This document shows, one piece after another, positions 63,101 to 64,000 of a stretch of 64,000 nucleotides of DNA. Position 1 is the first letter of the stretch; each line of letters begins with the position of its first letter. A model generated the notes under the pieces. That model was not told where the DNA came from, did not search any database, and worked only from the letters and a program-made list of their open reading frames with translations. Source of the DNA: Dastarcus helophoroides (Eukaryota > Arthropoda > Insecta > Coleoptera > Bothrideridae); the NCBI GenBank assembly GCA_028583605.1, contig CM053332.1:27259456-27323455 (forward strand), written 5' to 3'. A program made the position numbers and the translations under genes.

Positions 63101-64000
63101 AGAAACGAAGATTCTTAAATTATTTTTCTTTTTGTTTGTTAATTTTATCTAACATAATGTTGCCGACAAATAGAGGCTACAATAAAGAAAAGATTCTTCT
63201 CTTTTGAAGGGAGATCTTCGAAACGTTTTTCTTTTTCCAAAAACCAGAACCAAAAGGTTCTACTTTTTCAAAAAAGAGTTTCAAAAGATTCCTTGTTTCT
63301 TGAGAAGCAGCGTCTCAGAAACGAAAATTCTTAGATGACTCTTTTCTTTTTCAGGACATCTTCAAAACCTTCTTCTCTTCCCAAAAGCAAGAGACTTAAA
63401 ATATTCTACGTTTTCAATAACAAGAGATTCAAATGAATCTATTTTTTTAAAAAGAAAAATTTCAAAAGTTTCTTTGCTTCCTGAAAAGCAGCTTCTTAGA
63501 AAGGAAGATTCTGAAATGATTCTTCTCTTTTCAATGAGATCTTTAAAACGTTCTTCTCTTCCCAAAAACAAGAGACTCAAAAGATTCTACGTTTTCAAAA
63601 ACAAGAGACTCAAATGAATTTACTTTTTCAAAAAGAAGAATTTCAAAAGTTTCTTTGCTTCCTGAAAGCAGCTTCTCAGAAAGCAAGATTCTGAAATGAT
63701 TCTTCTCTTTTCAAGGAGATCTTTAAAACGTTCTTCTCTTCCCAGAAACAAGAGATTCAGAAGATTCTTCCTATTCAAAATGAAGAGTTTCAGAAGATTC
63801 TTTGTTCCTAAGATGCCGTGTCTCAGAAACGAAGATTCTTAAATGATTCTTCTTTTTGTTTATTGGTTTTATCTAACATAATGTTTCCGACAAATAAGAG
63901 TCTACCATAAGGAATAGATTCTTCTCTTTTGGAGGAGATCTTCGGAACGTTCTTCTTTCTCCAAAAATTAGCTCAAAAGATTCTTCTTTTAACAAAAAGA
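60161..64000 (-). repeat. Complex array S3, minus orientation, to window end
   Basis: Same family and orientation as 17936-20930. From about 62159 to the end it follows that arm in order: the 320-bp module (62159-62470), the stretch with GAAACGAGTCTTTTCGGGG (62665), and the TTATCTAACATAATGTT blocks (near 63145 and 63872). It is thus a long-range duplicate of the right arm. No gene is recognised, and the array continues past the edge. Confidence 0.88.

Overview
The window is AT-rich eukaryotic DNA, most likely from an arthropod and probably an insect. The reasons are a spliced C2H2 zinc-finger gene with GT-AG introns (one only 53 nt), solo LTRs with TATA box and poly(A) signal, hAT-type elements with 8-bp target duplications, and a very high load of tandem repeats. 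No bacterial-type genes, CRISPR array or convincing stand-alone tRNA or rRNA gene was seen. Most long open frames here are by-products of stop-poor tandem repeats.

One gene is well supported. It is the 3' part of a minus-strand poly-C2H2 zinc-finger gene with four exons (34016-34195, 27172-27325, 24071-24318, 23720-24017). The fingers are rebuilt exactly across the splice junctions, and a stop codon and AATAAA follow. Its 5' exons were not found and may lie beyond the window. Its 6.7-kb intron holds a 1041-bp hAT MITE, a rearranged LTR cluster and a 140-bp satellite.

Layout. 1-3920: degenerate AT satellite with a 1.5-kb graded block of 8-mer and 7-mer microsatellites. 3990-4860: a 90-bp tandem repeat ending in a mobile-element tail with a hammerhead-like core. 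4870-9370: mostly unassigned sequence, hairpins and a solo LTR. 9380-10938: the AT satellite again, inverted. 11-14 kb: unassigned DNA, further tail copies and a 448-bp element with terminal inverted repeats that also carries a hammerhead-like core. 14.8-21.7 kb: a giant imperfect palindrome with roughly 3-kb arms of a GAAGA/TTCTT-rich array, centred on hammerhead-like inverted repeats. 21.7-23.7 kb: AT satellite, unassigned DNA and a 24/27-bp minisatellite. 23.7-34.2 kb: the zinc-finger gene. 34.2-39.8 kb: nested transposon remains. 39.8-43.2 kb: a short-unit array of TGACCTTGA motifs. 43.7-51.2 kb: AT satellites with 128-, 313- and about 200-bp periods. 51.2-53.5 kb: unassigned. 53.5-60.2 kb: 23-bp, 85-bp and 200-450-bp tandem arrays. 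60.2-64 kb: the 14.8-21 kb family again.

The best candidate for something new is the recurrent CTGAAGA / hairpin / GAAAC module. Two otherwise unrelated dispersed repeat families carry it with the order and pairing expected of a type I hammerhead ribozyme with a diminished, self-complementary stem III, a form known from Penelope-like retroelements. One family sits at the centre of the large palindrome. A 57-bp piece of the other is inserted with a target-site duplication and begins next to the predicted cleavage point.
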